From Paenibacillus agricola (GTDB lineage: Bacteria > Bacillota > Bacilli > Paenibacillales > NBRC-103111), in contig NZ_JAAOIW010000007.1 of the NCBI RefSeq assembly GCF_011440305.1, positions 124,001 through 188,000 of the forward strand: DNA of 64,000 bases, written 5' to 3'. A program made the translations under genes and the position numbers. Each line of letters begins with the position of its first letter. The stretch's first letter is position 1. Below, piece by piece: positions 17,463 through 27,240 of the stretch. The notes below the pieces were generated by a model that made no database searches, had not been told where the DNA came from, and saw nothing but the letters and a program-made list of their open reading frames with translations.

Positions 17463-18197
17463 TTATATGTACATGCCGCCGTCGACCCTAATAATCTCAC
17501 CCGTGACAAAATGGGAGTGGGCAATAACGGCATAAACCACATCGGCCACATCCTCAGGAGTTGCAACTCGCCCTAACGGCGTTCCCGCAGCCAATCGTGC
17601 CACATGGTCTTCCTGGCCCTCGATCCAACGAGTATCGACAATGCCTGGAGCGATACTGTTTACACGAACCTCAGGCGCCATTACCCGTGCCAGCGACTTG
17701 GTCACGCTAATCGCAGCCGCTTTCGATGCCGCATAAGCGATAGAGCTTCCTAAGCCTGTCAAGCCGGCCACTGAAGTAATATTGATCATGCAGCCTCTTT
17801 GCTTCTTCAGCTCGGCCGATGCAGCACGGGCGCAGAAAAACAAGCCTTTCACATTAACATCCATAACACGATCCCAATATTGCTCCGTCAAGCCTTCCAA
17901 ATCGGCATGGTCGACGAAATCAGTGACACCAGCATTATTAACCAATATATCCAATCTGCCAAAAGCATCGATCGTTGCTTGCACCATTTGCCTCACTTGG
18001 GCATCATCAGCCACAGAACCTTGGAACAATAAGCATTGTACGCCCAAAGCCTCGATTTCCTGCTGGGTTTCACGGGCTTCCTTTTCCGACTTGGTATAAT
18101 TAATGGTAAGATGGACGCCCTCTTGGGCTAATCGGAGCGCTACCGCTTTGCCTATGCCTGTCGCAGAACCTGTTACTAATGCTACTTTACCCTTCAT
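17463..18197 (-). CDS. Short-chain dehydrogenase/reductase (FabG-like)
   Basis: A 244-residue NAD(P)-dependent oxidoreductase with the classical SDR fold. It has the TGSATGIG cofactor motif at residues 9-16, NNAG near 87, catalytic S (NITSVAG), and Y-A-A-S-K (YAASKAAA). The C-terminus SHFVTGEIIRVDGGMYI is typical of FabG-like SDRs. Start is the second ATG (18197), 8 nt after AAGGAGG; the first ATG at 18203 is only 2 nt away. It follows the EamA transporter gene by 59 bp on the same strand, so the two probably form an operon. Fatty acid synthesis is unlikely because no fab genes are near; the substrate is unknown. Confidence 0.88.
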   Translation of the reverse strand: MKGKVALVTGSATGIGKAVALRLAQEGVHLTINYTKSEKEARETQQEIEALGVQCLLFQGSVADDAQVRQMVQATIDAFGRLDILVNNAGVTDFVDHADLEGLTEQYWDRVMDVNVKGLFFCARAASAELKKQRGCMINITSVAGLTGLGSSIAYAASKAAAISVTKSLARVMAPEVRVNSIAPGIVDTRWIEGQEDHVARLAAGTPLGRVATPEDVADVVYAVIAHSHFVTGEIIRVDGGMYI

Positions 18198-18256
18198 CTT
18201 CATTACCTCCTTTTTGGTCTCAACACCCTTATAACGATATCCGGTCGGATCCGCTT

Positions 18257-19162
18257 TTATTTAAGCCCGCTGCTGCTGCTCATTCTACCGATATCATCGA
18301 TCCTGGCTCTCCGCTGGAGAGTTGCCAGCACAACCCCGCCCACGATAAGCAATGATCCGATCATTTGAGTACCTGTAACCGCAGTACCGAGAAGCAAGAA
18401 ACCGACCATCATCGCTACAAAAGGCTGCAAATTCAAAAATATCGCCGCTTTCCCTGCGCCAACCCGCTGTAGCTGTACATTCCAGATCACCGAGCACAAG
18501 CCCTGCATAACAATACCAGACGCAAACAACAACACCCATGCCCATACATGGGGGCTAACTTGCGTAAGCGGTTCCTTGATGATCGCTACCGGGACCATTA
18601 ATCCCGAGCCAAGCACCGTTGAATATAACGTAGCACTGAAGGCGTCAATCCGCTCCGTCAGCTTCCGCATAATAATGACAGAGATTGCAAAAGTAAACAT
18701 TGCCATAAAAATATACAGGATGCCTATGGAAATATGAATGCCACCGGATTTGCCCACTACGAAAAAAACGCCTGTAATCGCTACGACCGAACCTAGTACC
18801 ATTTGGATGGAGAAGGTTTCTTTCAAAAACACCCTTGCCAACAAAGCAATGGTCAAGGGGGCCAGCGACAAAATCAACGCGGCTGTAGTGGCATCAACCG
18901 TTTGTAGCCCTGTGAAAAACGAAGCTTGGTTCAGCAGCGTTCCAAAAATCGCCAGCGGAACCAGTAGCCACCAGTCCCGCTTGGAAAGCCTGCCTAATTT
19001 ACGGGTAACCCACGCATAGCTGAGCAGGCATAGGGACGTTGCCGTTAATCGAAAAGCCGAAAGCAATAACGGCGCGAACTCATGCACGAGCATCGAGCCG
19101 AACACGAAATTGCTGCCCCAACAGCATACGCAAAATAACAATAGCAAGTAAGACCGTACCAT
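18257..19162 (-). CDS. EamA/DMT-family transporter
   Basis: A 301-residue membrane protein of the drug/metabolite transporter superfamily. It has ten hydrophobic segments arranged as two EamA repeats of five helices each. Members export amino acids, purines or other small metabolites. The ATG at 19162 follows GAGGCGG by 4-5 nt; an upstream ATG at 19183 lacks a ribosome binding site. It is probably co-transcribed with the downstream short-chain dehydrogenase. A 17-bp palindrome 42 bp upstream (19204-19220) marks a likely repressor site. The regulator gene is not adjacent. Confidence 0.88.
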   Translation of the reverse strand: MVRSYLLLLFCVCCWGSNFVFGSMLVHEFAPLLLSAFRLTATSLCLLSYAWVTRKLGRLSKRDWWLLVPLAIFGTLLNQASFFTGLQTVDATTAALILSLAPLTIALLARVFLKETFSIQMVLGSVVAITGVFFVVGKSGGIHISIGILYIFMAMFTFAISVIIMRKLTERIDAFSATLYSTVLGSGLMVPVAIIKEPLTQVSPHVWAWVLLFASGIVMQGLCSVIWNVQLQRVGAGKAAIFLNLQPFVAMMVGFLLLGTAVTGTQMIGSLLIVGGVVLATLQRRARIDDIGRMSSSSGLK

Positions 19163-19203
19163 AAATCCGCCTCGTTCCTTCATTTCAAAAATGCCGGGAA
19201 TAA

Positions 19204-19228
19204 TAACTGGAATCCAGTTAACCGGTTA
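19204..19228. promoter_or_regulatory. Nested palindromic operator upstream of the EamA transporter
   Basis: TAACTGG, AAT, CCAGTTA (19204-19220) is a perfect 7-3-7 palindrome. It overlaps a second perfect palindrome, TAACCGGTTA (19219-19228). The result is three TAAC(T/C)GG half-sites in 25 bp, starting 42 bp before the transporter start codon. Confidence 0.55.
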
Positions 19229-19282
19229 TGTTGAAGCCAGTCATACTGACGCATCGGTTGTGATCCTTAATTGATATACCTA

Positions 19283-21310
19283 TTATAGTTGTGTAAGCGC
19301 ATTACGAACAGCAAGAATATATTTCGACTGGTCCAGCGGGTTAACCCCTCTGCGCGTCCGCTCCATAGCAACCTCCGGGGGAGCATCCTGGTAACCTGCG
19401 AACCATGCGGTTAAAGTCCCCCTGCCTTTGGTCAGGGAGCCAAGGCGGGATGGAAAATCAAGCGAGGTCGCTACTGGAAGCATCCCCTCGATATCCATCC
19501 GTCCGTTGCGTAGCGCCGGCGTATCGAAATTCCCGCGCATCATAACGAGCTCGTTCATCAGCTTGCCCCCGAACTCCTCCGGTGTGGACAGCCGGAACCG
19601 CAGCAGCGGCTCCAGCAGCTTGGTGCCCGTACGTGCCAACCCGTCCATTACACCCATCGGTGTCGCAATGACGAAGTCCAGCGGATGGGTATGCCAGACG
19701 TGGTGCTCGCCTTCGATCAGCGTGACTCGCAAATCGGTAACCTCCCAGCCACGCAAGCCATACTGGAGCGCCATCGGTACCCGCCGGGCCACTTCGTTCT
19801 GGTAGCTTTCCAGCAGATGCTCATTCCTGACGGATGAGCTATATTGCAAGCCGCTGCCCTGTTCACCCGGCTCAATCAGGAACCTCAAGATCGCCCAGCA
19901 GGGCTTGGGCATCGTATAGGCTATATACCCTTCTCCCCTCCTTATGGGCGTTTCTTTGTAAATGACCGAAGGCGCGCCCAGCGATGCCTCAAGCCCGAAG
20001 CGGCGCTTAAGGACATCGGTAATGATCTCCATCTGGATCCGCCCCATAACCTTCAGATGCAGCTCACGCTCCTCCTGCAGCCATTGCAGGTCCAACAGCG
20101 GATCTTCATCCGCCAGCTCCTGCAGTGCGGCTACCACCGCCGGATATTCGGCATCGTTGCGCCAATGAACCTGGACGGTCAGCAACGGAATAGCCAGCCG
20201 CTTCTCACCTGGCACCCCGGCTGGAGAGCCGACAATATCGCCGATCCTGGCGCGGCTCCAGCCGTACACAGCGGCAATATCACCGGCGCCAAGCAGCCCG
20301 GTATCTACCACCTTCTGACCCTCCACATGGCGGATCTGTGTGACCTTCTCCTCCAAACCACGGGTATAGTTAAGAATCGTAGCCCGATTCTGGATCACGC
20401 CGTCGTAGAGCCGCACGTAGGCGATCCGCCCCATCGCCACATCCTTCTCCAGCTTAAAGACGACGCCGGCAACGGCAACGTCCCTCCTGCCTGTTGGTGC
20501 GGGCAGCAGCCCGACCATCGCGTCCATCAGCTGTTGGACGCCAATGCCGCGATTGGATGCGCCGAATAGCACAGGATAACAGGCCGCTTGCTTGACCGCA
20601 GCAGCAATGACGGGAGCGAGCTCCGCTGTCGTGATATCCTCTTGCTCCAAATATTGCAGCATCAGCCTATCATCCCGCTCTGCGGCCGCCTCGACCAGCA
20701 TGGTGCGGTAAGGCTCTGCCCATGCCTCGTAGGCATGGATGTCAGGGTTGGCTTTGCAGCCACCCCCGACATCCGCCGGCAGCAAATCCACCGCGCCAAC
20801 AAAGCTGTCCTCAACGCCATTTGGTGCTTGGATTGGCACCGCGCCCGCAGACAGCAGCTGGCGGATTTGCTCCAGGACCACCATGGGTGCAGCACCAACC
20901 CGATCCATTTTATTGATATAAAGAATCGTTGGGATCTGAAGCTCGTGCAACGCCTGCCAAATCACCTCCGTCTGCGACTGCACGCCCTCCACAGCGGAAA
21001 TAATCAACACCGCGCCATCCATAACGCGCAAGCACCGCTCCACCTCCGACAAAAAATCGACATGTCCAGGCGTATCCACCAGATTAATCGTAACTCCTTG
21101 CCAAGGAAAGCGTGTGACCGACGCTTTTACTGAAATGCCCCGCTCCCGCTCCACATCCAGCGAATCCGTTTGCGCCGTGCCTGTATCTACGCTACCCAGC
21201 GCACGAATACTGCCGCTTTTATATAAAATTTGCTCCGTCGTTGTTGTTTTCCCGGCATCAACGTGGGCAAATATCCCGATATTACGCAAGCTTGCTTGTT
21301 CTTCCAACAT
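19283..21310 (-). CDS. Tet(M)-like ribosome-protection/EF-G-type GTPase
   Basis: A 675-residue translational GTPase of the Tet(M)/Tet(O)/OtrA branch of EF-G. The G domain is complete: G1 AHVDAGKTT, G3 DTPGH, and G4 NKMD near residues 16-135. Domains II to V follow. True Tet(M) proteins displace tetracycline with a domain IV loop reading YSPVSTP. Here the aligned stretch is HHVWHTHP at about 536-543, so that motif is absent. The protein is also about 35 residues longer than Tet(M). It may be an intrinsic ribosome-associated GTPase rather than a tetracycline resistance protein. The ATG follows AAGGAG by 10 nt. No mobile element flanks it. Confidence 0.85.
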   Translation of the reverse strand: MLEEQASLRNIGIFAHVDAGKTTTTEQILYKSGSIRALGSVDTGTAQTDSLDVERERGISVKASVTRFPWQGVTINLVDTPGHVDFLSEVERCLRVMDGAVLIISAVEGVQSQTEVIWQALHELQIPTILYINKMDRVGAAPMVVLEQIRQLLSAGAVPIQAPNGVEDSFVGAVDLLPADVGGGCKANPDIHAYEAWAEPYRTMLVEAAAERDDRLMLQYLEQEDITTAELAPVIAAAVKQAACYPVLFGASNRGIGVQQLMDAMVGLLPAPTGRRDVAVAGVVFKLEKDVAMGRIAYVRLYDGVIQNRATILNYTRGLEEKVTQIRHVEGQKVVDTGLLGAGDIAAVYGWSRARIGDIVGSPAGVPGEKRLAIPLLTVQVHWRNDAEYPAVVAALQELADEDPLLDLQWLQEERELHLKVMGRIQMEIITDVLKRRFGLEASLGAPSVIYKETPIRRGEGYIAYTMPKPCWAILRFLIEPGEQGSGLQYSSSVRNEHLLESYQNEVARRVPMALQYGLRGWEVTDLRVTLIEGEHHVWHTHPLDFVIATPMGVMDGLARTGTKLLEPLLRFRLSTPEEFGGKLMNELVMMRGNFDTPALRNGRMDIEGMLPVATSLDFPSRLGSLTKGRGTLTAWFAGYQDAPPEVAMERTRRGVNPLDQSKYILAVRNALTQL

Positions 21311-21450
21311 GGTTGCTTTGCTCCTTACTTAACTGGCTATATCTGTATTTTAACCCAATTGAGGCTGTACCGTATAGCTTACCACGCACACTTAGTCCTG
21401 TTCCCGCATATGTTTAATCCATAATCCACTTGCCAATGGAGTTGAAGCCA

Positions 21451-22266
21451 ATGCCGAGCCATACCACGACCAAGCGGCAAAGCCGCACCGCCATCGATGT
21501 GCTCATCCCTGCGATTGATAAGGATTTAACAACACTGCCGTTGGTTATAGATAGTGTAAGAAAGTTCGTGAGGCACCCCATTGGACAAATCCTTATCGTG
21601 GCTCCCAATAGCCCTAGAATCAAAAGCCTCTGCGTGCGTAAAAATTGCCGCTTTATTAACGAAAATACGGTGCTACCGATAACCAAAGCCCATATCCATT
21701 ACAGCTCGAAGAAATGGGACCGTTCCGGCTGGCTGTTTCAGCAGCTATTGAAGATGGGCGGCAGCAAGTTCATCTCCAAGAAATTTTATCTGGTCATTGA
21801 CGCAGACACCGTGCTCATTCGCCCACATCGCTTTAGGTCTGGAAACAAGCAAATATTTTATTGCCGCAATTGGAGCCAGCCTGAATATTTCACCACCTAC
21901 CGTAAGCTGCTCGGCACCAAAGCACCAAGGCCCTCATCGTTCGTTACCCATTATATGCTGTTCGAGAAATCCAAGCTGTCCAAACTGAAAAAGAAAATCG
22001 CCTCTAAGCACGGCACAAGCTGGCATTCCGCCATCATACGCAAGATTAATAAAACCAAGCAATTCGCTTTCTCTGAGTACGAGACTTACGGAAACTTCCT
22101 CTACGCCAAAAACCCGAAACGCGTTATTCTTAAGAAGGCATTAAACAAAAGCTTGAGCATGAATGCCCGTGGCCTACCCAAGTCCAAGGTTGCCAAGCTG
22201 GCGAGGAAATACCGCTCACTTTCCTTCCATAAACGCAAATGTTATGTACGAAAAGCGAAAAAATAA
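21451..22266 (+). CDS. DUF6492 family protein (glycosyltransferase-like)
   Basis: A 271-residue basic protein of the DUF6492 family, which resembles nucleotide-sugar glycosyltransferases. IDVLIPAIDKDLTTLPLVID opens the fold near residue 16, and YLVIDADTVLIRP near residue 112 carries the DxD-like metal motif. The last 60 residues are very rich in lysine and arginine. There is no signal peptide or membrane helix. The ATG at 21451 stands 9 nt after GGAG; earlier TTG and ATG codons lack a ribosome binding site. It is transcribed alone, divergent from the Tet(M)-like gene. The acceptor is unknown; capsule or surface glycan transfer is a guess. Confidence 0.8.
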   Translation: MPSHTTTKRQSRTAIDVLIPAIDKDLTTLPLVIDSVRKFVRHPIGQILIVAPNSPRIKSLCVRKNCRFINENTVLPITKAHIHYSSKKWDRSGWLFQQLLKMGGSKFISKKFYLVIDADTVLIRPHRFRSGNKQIFYCRNWSQPEYFTTYRKLLGTKAPRPSSFVTHYMLFEKSKLSKLKKKIASKHGTSWHSAIIRKINKTKQFAFSEYETYGNFLYAKNPKRVILKKALNKSLSMNARGLPKSKVAKLARKYRSLSFHKRKCYVRKAKK

Positions 22267-22278
22267 CGCAGCAACCGA

Positions 22279-22384
22279 AAACAAACAACCTTCCATGCGA
22301 AGCCATAGACTGACGAAAGCGCTTTTTTCAAAGTCGCTATTATCAGGCCAGGGTACATTCTACGCGCTGGAAGGTTGTTTGTTT
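22279..22384. repeat. Long inverted repeat (17-bp arms, 72-nt loop) after the DUF6492 gene
   Basis: AAACAAACAACCTTCCA (22279-22295) pairs perfectly with TGGAAGGTTGTTTGTTT (22368-22384). Both arms are flanked inside by GCG/CGC that could extend the stem past a small bulge. A T-rich stretch follows the right arm. It could end DUF6492 transcription, but the loop is far longer than in ordinary terminators. A small non-coding RNA or MITE-like remnant is also possible. Confidence 0.6.
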
Positions 22385-22514
22385 ATTTTTATCGTTATTG
22401 ATTATGTATCCATTGAATGCTATTTGCATGGAAGAGCACCTGCTTTCAATTTAATTAGGCCTATAATAACATAATTTACCATCAATATTTATGTCATTCT
22501 TTTTTTGAAAGATC

Positions 22515-22530
22515 ATGTTTATGCAAACAT
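22515..22530. promoter_or_regulatory. Palindrome upstream of the alpha-amylase
   Basis: ATGTTT, ATGC, AAACAT is a perfect 6-4-6 inverted repeat 53 bp before the amylase start. The position suits a repressor site. It does not fit the CcpA cre consensus. Confidence 0.35.
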
Positions 22531-22582
22531 AGCAATGGGTAATCTCTTAATGGATCAAAATGTCACAAGGGGGCCAAGCGTC

Positions 22583-24055
22583 ATGGAACGAAATCATACA
22601 ATGATACAATTTTTTGAATGGCATTTGCAATCCGATGGAAACCATTGGAAAAACCTTGCCAAGATGGCTCCGGAACTAAAGGAAAGAGGTATTGATTCGG
22701 TGTGGATTCCACCAGTAACCAAAGGCCAATCGGCTGATGATACTGGTTATAGTGTATATGATCTTTACGATCTAGGTGAGTTTGACCAAAAAGGAACCGT
22801 CCGTACGAAATATGGACTTAAGGAAGATTTGCTCGTTGCGATCAAAGCGTGCCAAGAGCATGGCGTGGCGGTCTATGTCGATCTCGTCATGAACCATAAA
22901 GCGGGAGCTGATGAAAAAGAGGTCTTCAAAGTCATTGAAGTCGAGGAAGAAAATCGGAACAAGGAAATTTCCAAGCCGTTTGATATTGAAGGCTGGACCA
23001 AATTTACTTTTCCTGGACGTGGCGATAAATATTCAGATTTCAAATGGAACTTCGAGCATTTTAACGGCACGGACTATGATGCCAAAGCAGATAAAACCAG
23101 TATATATCGGATATTAGGCGAGAATAAAAAATGGAATGAGCACGTCGACGATGCCTATGGTAATTACGATTACTTGATGTTTGCCAATATCGACTATAGC
23201 CATGCCAAGGTGAAGGAAGAAATGATCCGTTGGGGCAAATGGCTGGCTGAAACGCTGCAATGTAACGGCTTCCGCTTGGATGCCATTAAGCATATCAACC
23301 ATGAGTTTGTGAAGGATTTTGTTACAGAAGTCGTCAAAGAGCGTGGCGAGGATTTCTATGTAGTTGGCGAGTTCTGGAATTCCAAACCTGGCGCCTGCCA
23401 AGAGTTTCTGGAATCAGTTGAGGGCAAGCTCTCTTTATTTGACGTGTGCCTCCACTATAATTTTATGGAAGCAGCACAAGCCGGCAAAAAATTTGACCTT
23501 ACGACGATTTTTAATGATTCCTTAGTTGCCACGCATCCTCTCAATGCCGTAACCTTTGTTGATAACCACGACTCCCAGCCTGGCCAATCGTTAGAATCCT
23601 GGGTCGGTGACTGGTTTAAGCAAAGCGCTTATTCGTTGATCCTGCTTCGCCAGGATGGTTATCCTTGCGTATTTTATGGCGATTATTATGGCATAGGTGG
23701 CGAGCATTCCATTGAAGGAAAGAAAGCAGCCATCGATCCCCTCCTCTATGCCCGGTACCATAAGGCCTACGGGGAGCAAGAGGACTACTTCGACCATCCG
23801 AATACGATTGGTTGGGTTCGCCGCGGCGTCGACGACATAGAGCGCTCCGGATGCGCAGTAGTGATTGCTAATGGCGATGATGGGGAAAAACGGATGCATG
23901 TCGGTGAGCACCATGCCGGAGAGGTATGGGTGGATTTCACCAACACCCGTGATGATAAGATCACCATCGAAGAGGATGGCTTCGCCACCTTCCCAGCCAA
24001 AGGCGGAAGTGTATCCGTATGGGCTCTGCCTGACCCTCAGCCTGAGGGTCAATAG
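22583..24055 (+). CDS. Cytoplasmic alpha-amylase (GH13, liquefying type)
   Basis: A 490-residue endo-acting alpha-1,4-glucanase. The catalytic triad falls at D233 (GFRLDAIKH), E263 (VVGEFW) and D330 (FVDNHD). These positions are nearly identical to the mature numbering of Bacillus licheniformis amylase, which places it in the same GH13 subfamily. Unlike that secreted enzyme it has no signal peptide: the ATG at 22583 follows AAGGGGG by 9 nt and the protein opens directly with the first barrel strand. It should therefore act on intracellular maltodextrin or glycogen. The longer frame from 22505 has no signal sequence either. It is a single-gene unit with a terminator shared with the desaturase gene. 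Confidence 0.93.
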   Translation: MERNHTMIQFFEWHLQSDGNHWKNLAKMAPELKERGIDSVWIPPVTKGQSADDTGYSVYDLYDLGEFDQKGTVRTKYGLKEDLLVAIKACQEHGVAVYVDLVMNHKAGADEKEVFKVIEVEEENRNKEISKPFDIEGWTKFTFPGRGDKYSDFKWNFEHFNGTDYDAKADKTSIYRILGENKKWNEHVDDAYGNYDYLMFANIDYSHAKVKEEMIRWGKWLAETLQCNGFRLDAIKHINHEFVKDFVTEVVKERGEDFYVVGEFWNSKPGACQEFLESVEGKLSLFDVCLHYNFMEAAQAGKKFDLTTIFNDSLVATHPLNAVTFVDNHDSQPGQSLESWVGDWFKQSAYSLILLRQDGYPCVFYGDYYGIGGEHSIEGKKAAIDPLLYARYHKAYGEQEDYFDHPNTIGWVRRGVDDIERSGCAVVIANGDDGEKRMHVGEHHAGEVWVDFTNTRDDKITIEEDGFATFPAKGGSVSVWALPDPQPEGQ

Positions 24056-24087
24056 CTTGAATTCGTTATCGGTAAGCTGAAATATAA

Positions 24088-24137
24088 ACAAAACAGCCTC
24101 CGGGTCCACGGTTACGTGGAGCTGGAGGCTGTTTTTT
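24088..24137. terminator. Bidirectional terminator between amylase and desaturase
   Basis: AACAGCCTCC (from 24092) pairs with GGAGGCTGTT (24124-24133), and an inner TCCACG/CGTGGA stem closes the loop. A-rich sequence before and T-rich sequence after let it serve both converging genes. Confidence 0.85.
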
Positions 24138-24157
24138 CTGATCCAACAAAGACTGCT

Positions 24158-25180
24158 TTACATTTCTTCTGCCACTTTACGGTTAACTGCCAAATGCTTA
24201 ATATCCTTAAACCCGATAAACCGCTTGTTTTGGTCATCCCAGATACGAAAACGGAGCAATTGAATGCTTGAGCGGATCGTGATGGTTTCTACATCCCGCA
24301 GGACGGGATTAGCATTATGGACATTCTCAAGGTAATAGTTGGGCACACGCGGGCTCAAATGGTGGATATGGTGGAACCCGATATTGCCGGTGATCCAGTG
24401 AAGCACTCTCGGAAGATTGTAAAACGAGCTGCCCTGCATAGCCGCTTTCACATATTCCCATTTCTCATTGTTCTCAAAGTAGGTCTCCTCGAACTGATGC
24501 TGCACGTAGAACATCCAAATACCAGCTGTGCCCGAGATTAAAAAAATCGGAACCTGGATGAGGAGAAACGTTTCCCAGCCTAGCGTCCAGGAAAGCAATG
24601 CTGCTGAGCCGAAGATGCCCAGGTTAGTGATATAGGTGTTAATCCGCTCTTTCATGGCAATGTTTCTGCGATTAAAGCGGTAATCAATTAGAAATATGTA
24701 GATCGGCCCGATAACGAGGATCGTAAACGGATTTCGGTAAATCCGGTAAACCAAACGGCGCAGCATCGATGAAGCCAAATACTCATCCAAGGTGAGCGTC
24801 CAGATGTCCCCGGTACCCCGTTTATCCAGGTTACCGCTAGTTGCGTGGTGTACCGAATGCGTGTGTCTCCATTGGCGGAAAGGAACGCAGGTCAAAATGC
24901 CGGTGAACGTGCCTACGATTTCGTTGGCGATTTTATTTTTGAAAAATGATTTATGGCAGCAATCGTGGAAGATAATAAAAGTACGTACCAGAAAACCTCC
25001 AGCCACAATAGTCAAGGGAAGAGTAATCCAATAAGAAACCGATAAACTTAAATAAGCAACGTACCATAACGCAAAAAATGGAACAATCGTGTTAATAATT
25101 TGCCACACACTATGCTTCATATGTGGTCTTTCGTAGGGTGCAATATCTTTGCGCCAGCTGCTTTGTTCCTTTTGCGACAT
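24158..25180 (-). CDS. Membrane fatty acid desaturase
   Basis: A 340-residue acyl-lipid desaturase that inserts a double bond into membrane acyl chains using a di-iron centre. Three histidine boxes are visible: HDCCHKSF, HTHSVHH and HHIHH. Four to six hydrophobic segments flank them, and the length fits the Bacillus Des and cyanobacterial desaturase type. The ATG at 25180 follows AGAGGAAG by about 11 nt; the longer frame from 25252 is unsupported. A perfect 9-1-9 palindrome resembling a Fur box lies 139 bp upstream. No DesK/DesR two-component genes are nearby. Confidence 0.9.
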   Translation of the reverse strand: MSQKEQSSWRKDIAPYERPHMKHSVWQIINTIVPFFALWYVAYLSLSVSYWITLPLTIVAGGFLVRTFIIFHDCCHKSFFKNKIANEIVGTFTGILTCVPFRQWRHTHSVHHATSGNLDKRGTGDIWTLTLDEYLASSMLRRLVYRIYRNPFTILVIGPIYIFLIDYRFNRRNIAMKERINTYITNLGIFGSAALLSWTLGWETFLLIQVPIFLISGTAGIWMFYVQHQFEETYFENNEKWEYVKAAMQGSSFYNLPRVLHWITGNIGFHHIHHLSPRVPNYYLENVHNANPVLRDVETITIRSSIQLLRFRIWDDQNKRFIGFKDIKHLAVNRKVAEEM

Positions 25181-25318
25181 TCTAATAAATCTTCCTCTCT
25201 TGATCCATTCTGGACACAGAAGTATCCACTCCGTATACGCTAAAAACTTCAAAAGGTTGCAGGGAAAAATAAAGAATTAATGAATAACATACGGGGTTGT
25301 GTGCAAAAAACAAACTCA

Positions 25319-25337
25319 AATGATAACGGTTATCATT
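25319..25337. promoter_or_regulatory. Fur-box-like 19-bp palindrome in the desaturase/gdhA intergenic region
   Basis: AATGATAACGGTTATCATT is a perfect 9-1-9 inverted repeat. Its core TGATAAC-G-GTTATCA differs from the Bacillus Fur consensus (7-1-7, TGATAAT-N-ATTATCA) only by one symmetric base pair per arm. It lies 139 bp before the desaturase start and about 350 bp before gdhA. The rest of the 508-bp gap shows no gene that I can support. Confidence 0.55.
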
Positions 25338-25652
25338 CACAAAAAATTATAAATGTTTTCCTGAGGAATTGCAACGCTTTGGAGCGGTTTTCCTAGATCT
25401 TGTATATTGTTCCTATGGATATAGGAGGACTTTACTAGCACCTTTTTCGTTTATTTTATGCGGGTTTTCAGAATTATTATTCATGGCGATGTACGATTGG
25501 CCTAAAAATATTCATTTTTTATTGTGTTTCATGCACAATATTAACACTACATGTAAATAATTGTTGCCGCAAACCGCTAATTATGTAAAAATGATAAGAT
25601 GAACGGTGTAATAACAGCAGACGGAAAACACTTCAACATAATTCCTGAATGA

Positions 25653-27083
<1,431 letters not shown>

Positions 27084-27117
27084 TCTGCTAGTTATATAAT
27101 GAGTTCGCTTCTAACGT

Positions 27118-27155
27118 AAAGCCCCTTCCAACGTAATGTTGGAAGGGGCTTTTTT
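27118..27155 (+). terminator. Terminator of gdhA
   Basis: AAGCCCCTTCCAAC pairs with GTTGGAAGGGGCTT around a GTAAT loop, followed by a T run. It is one of the strongest hairpins in the window. Confidence 0.92.
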
Positions 27156-27189
27156 ACCTTTGGTCGTATCATCTTTTTACCACTTTGGA

Positions 27190-27220
27190 TGCATAAATCG
27201 ATAGAGGATAGAGCACAATA
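27190..27220 (+). promoter_or_regulatory. Sigma-G-like forespore promoter of the germinant receptor operon
   Basis: TGCATA (27190-27195) and CACAATA (27214-27220) are separated by 18 bp. They resemble the sigma-G consensus (TGAATA, 17-18 bp, CATACTA). They lie directly upstream of a GerA-type operon, the class of genes that sigma-G transcribes. The assignment is inferred from sequence and context. Confidence 0.45.
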
Positions 27221-27240
27221 ACGCGAATCAAGATTAACTT

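Noticed and set aside
21414-21686. A 90-codon ORF on the minus strand over the start of the DUF6492 gene.
   Set aside because: It is antisense to a conserved glycosyltransferase-like domain and lacks a ribosome binding site.
25319-25337. CcpA cre site.
   Set aside because: The palindrome has an odd centre (9-1-9) and mismatches the cre core at conserved A and C positions; a Fur-type box fits better.
25369-25560. Possible small membrane protein (63 codons) between desaturase and gdhA.
   Set aside because: The TTG start is only 2 nt after a GAGGA, and the composition looks like random AT-rich DNA. No family features are visible.
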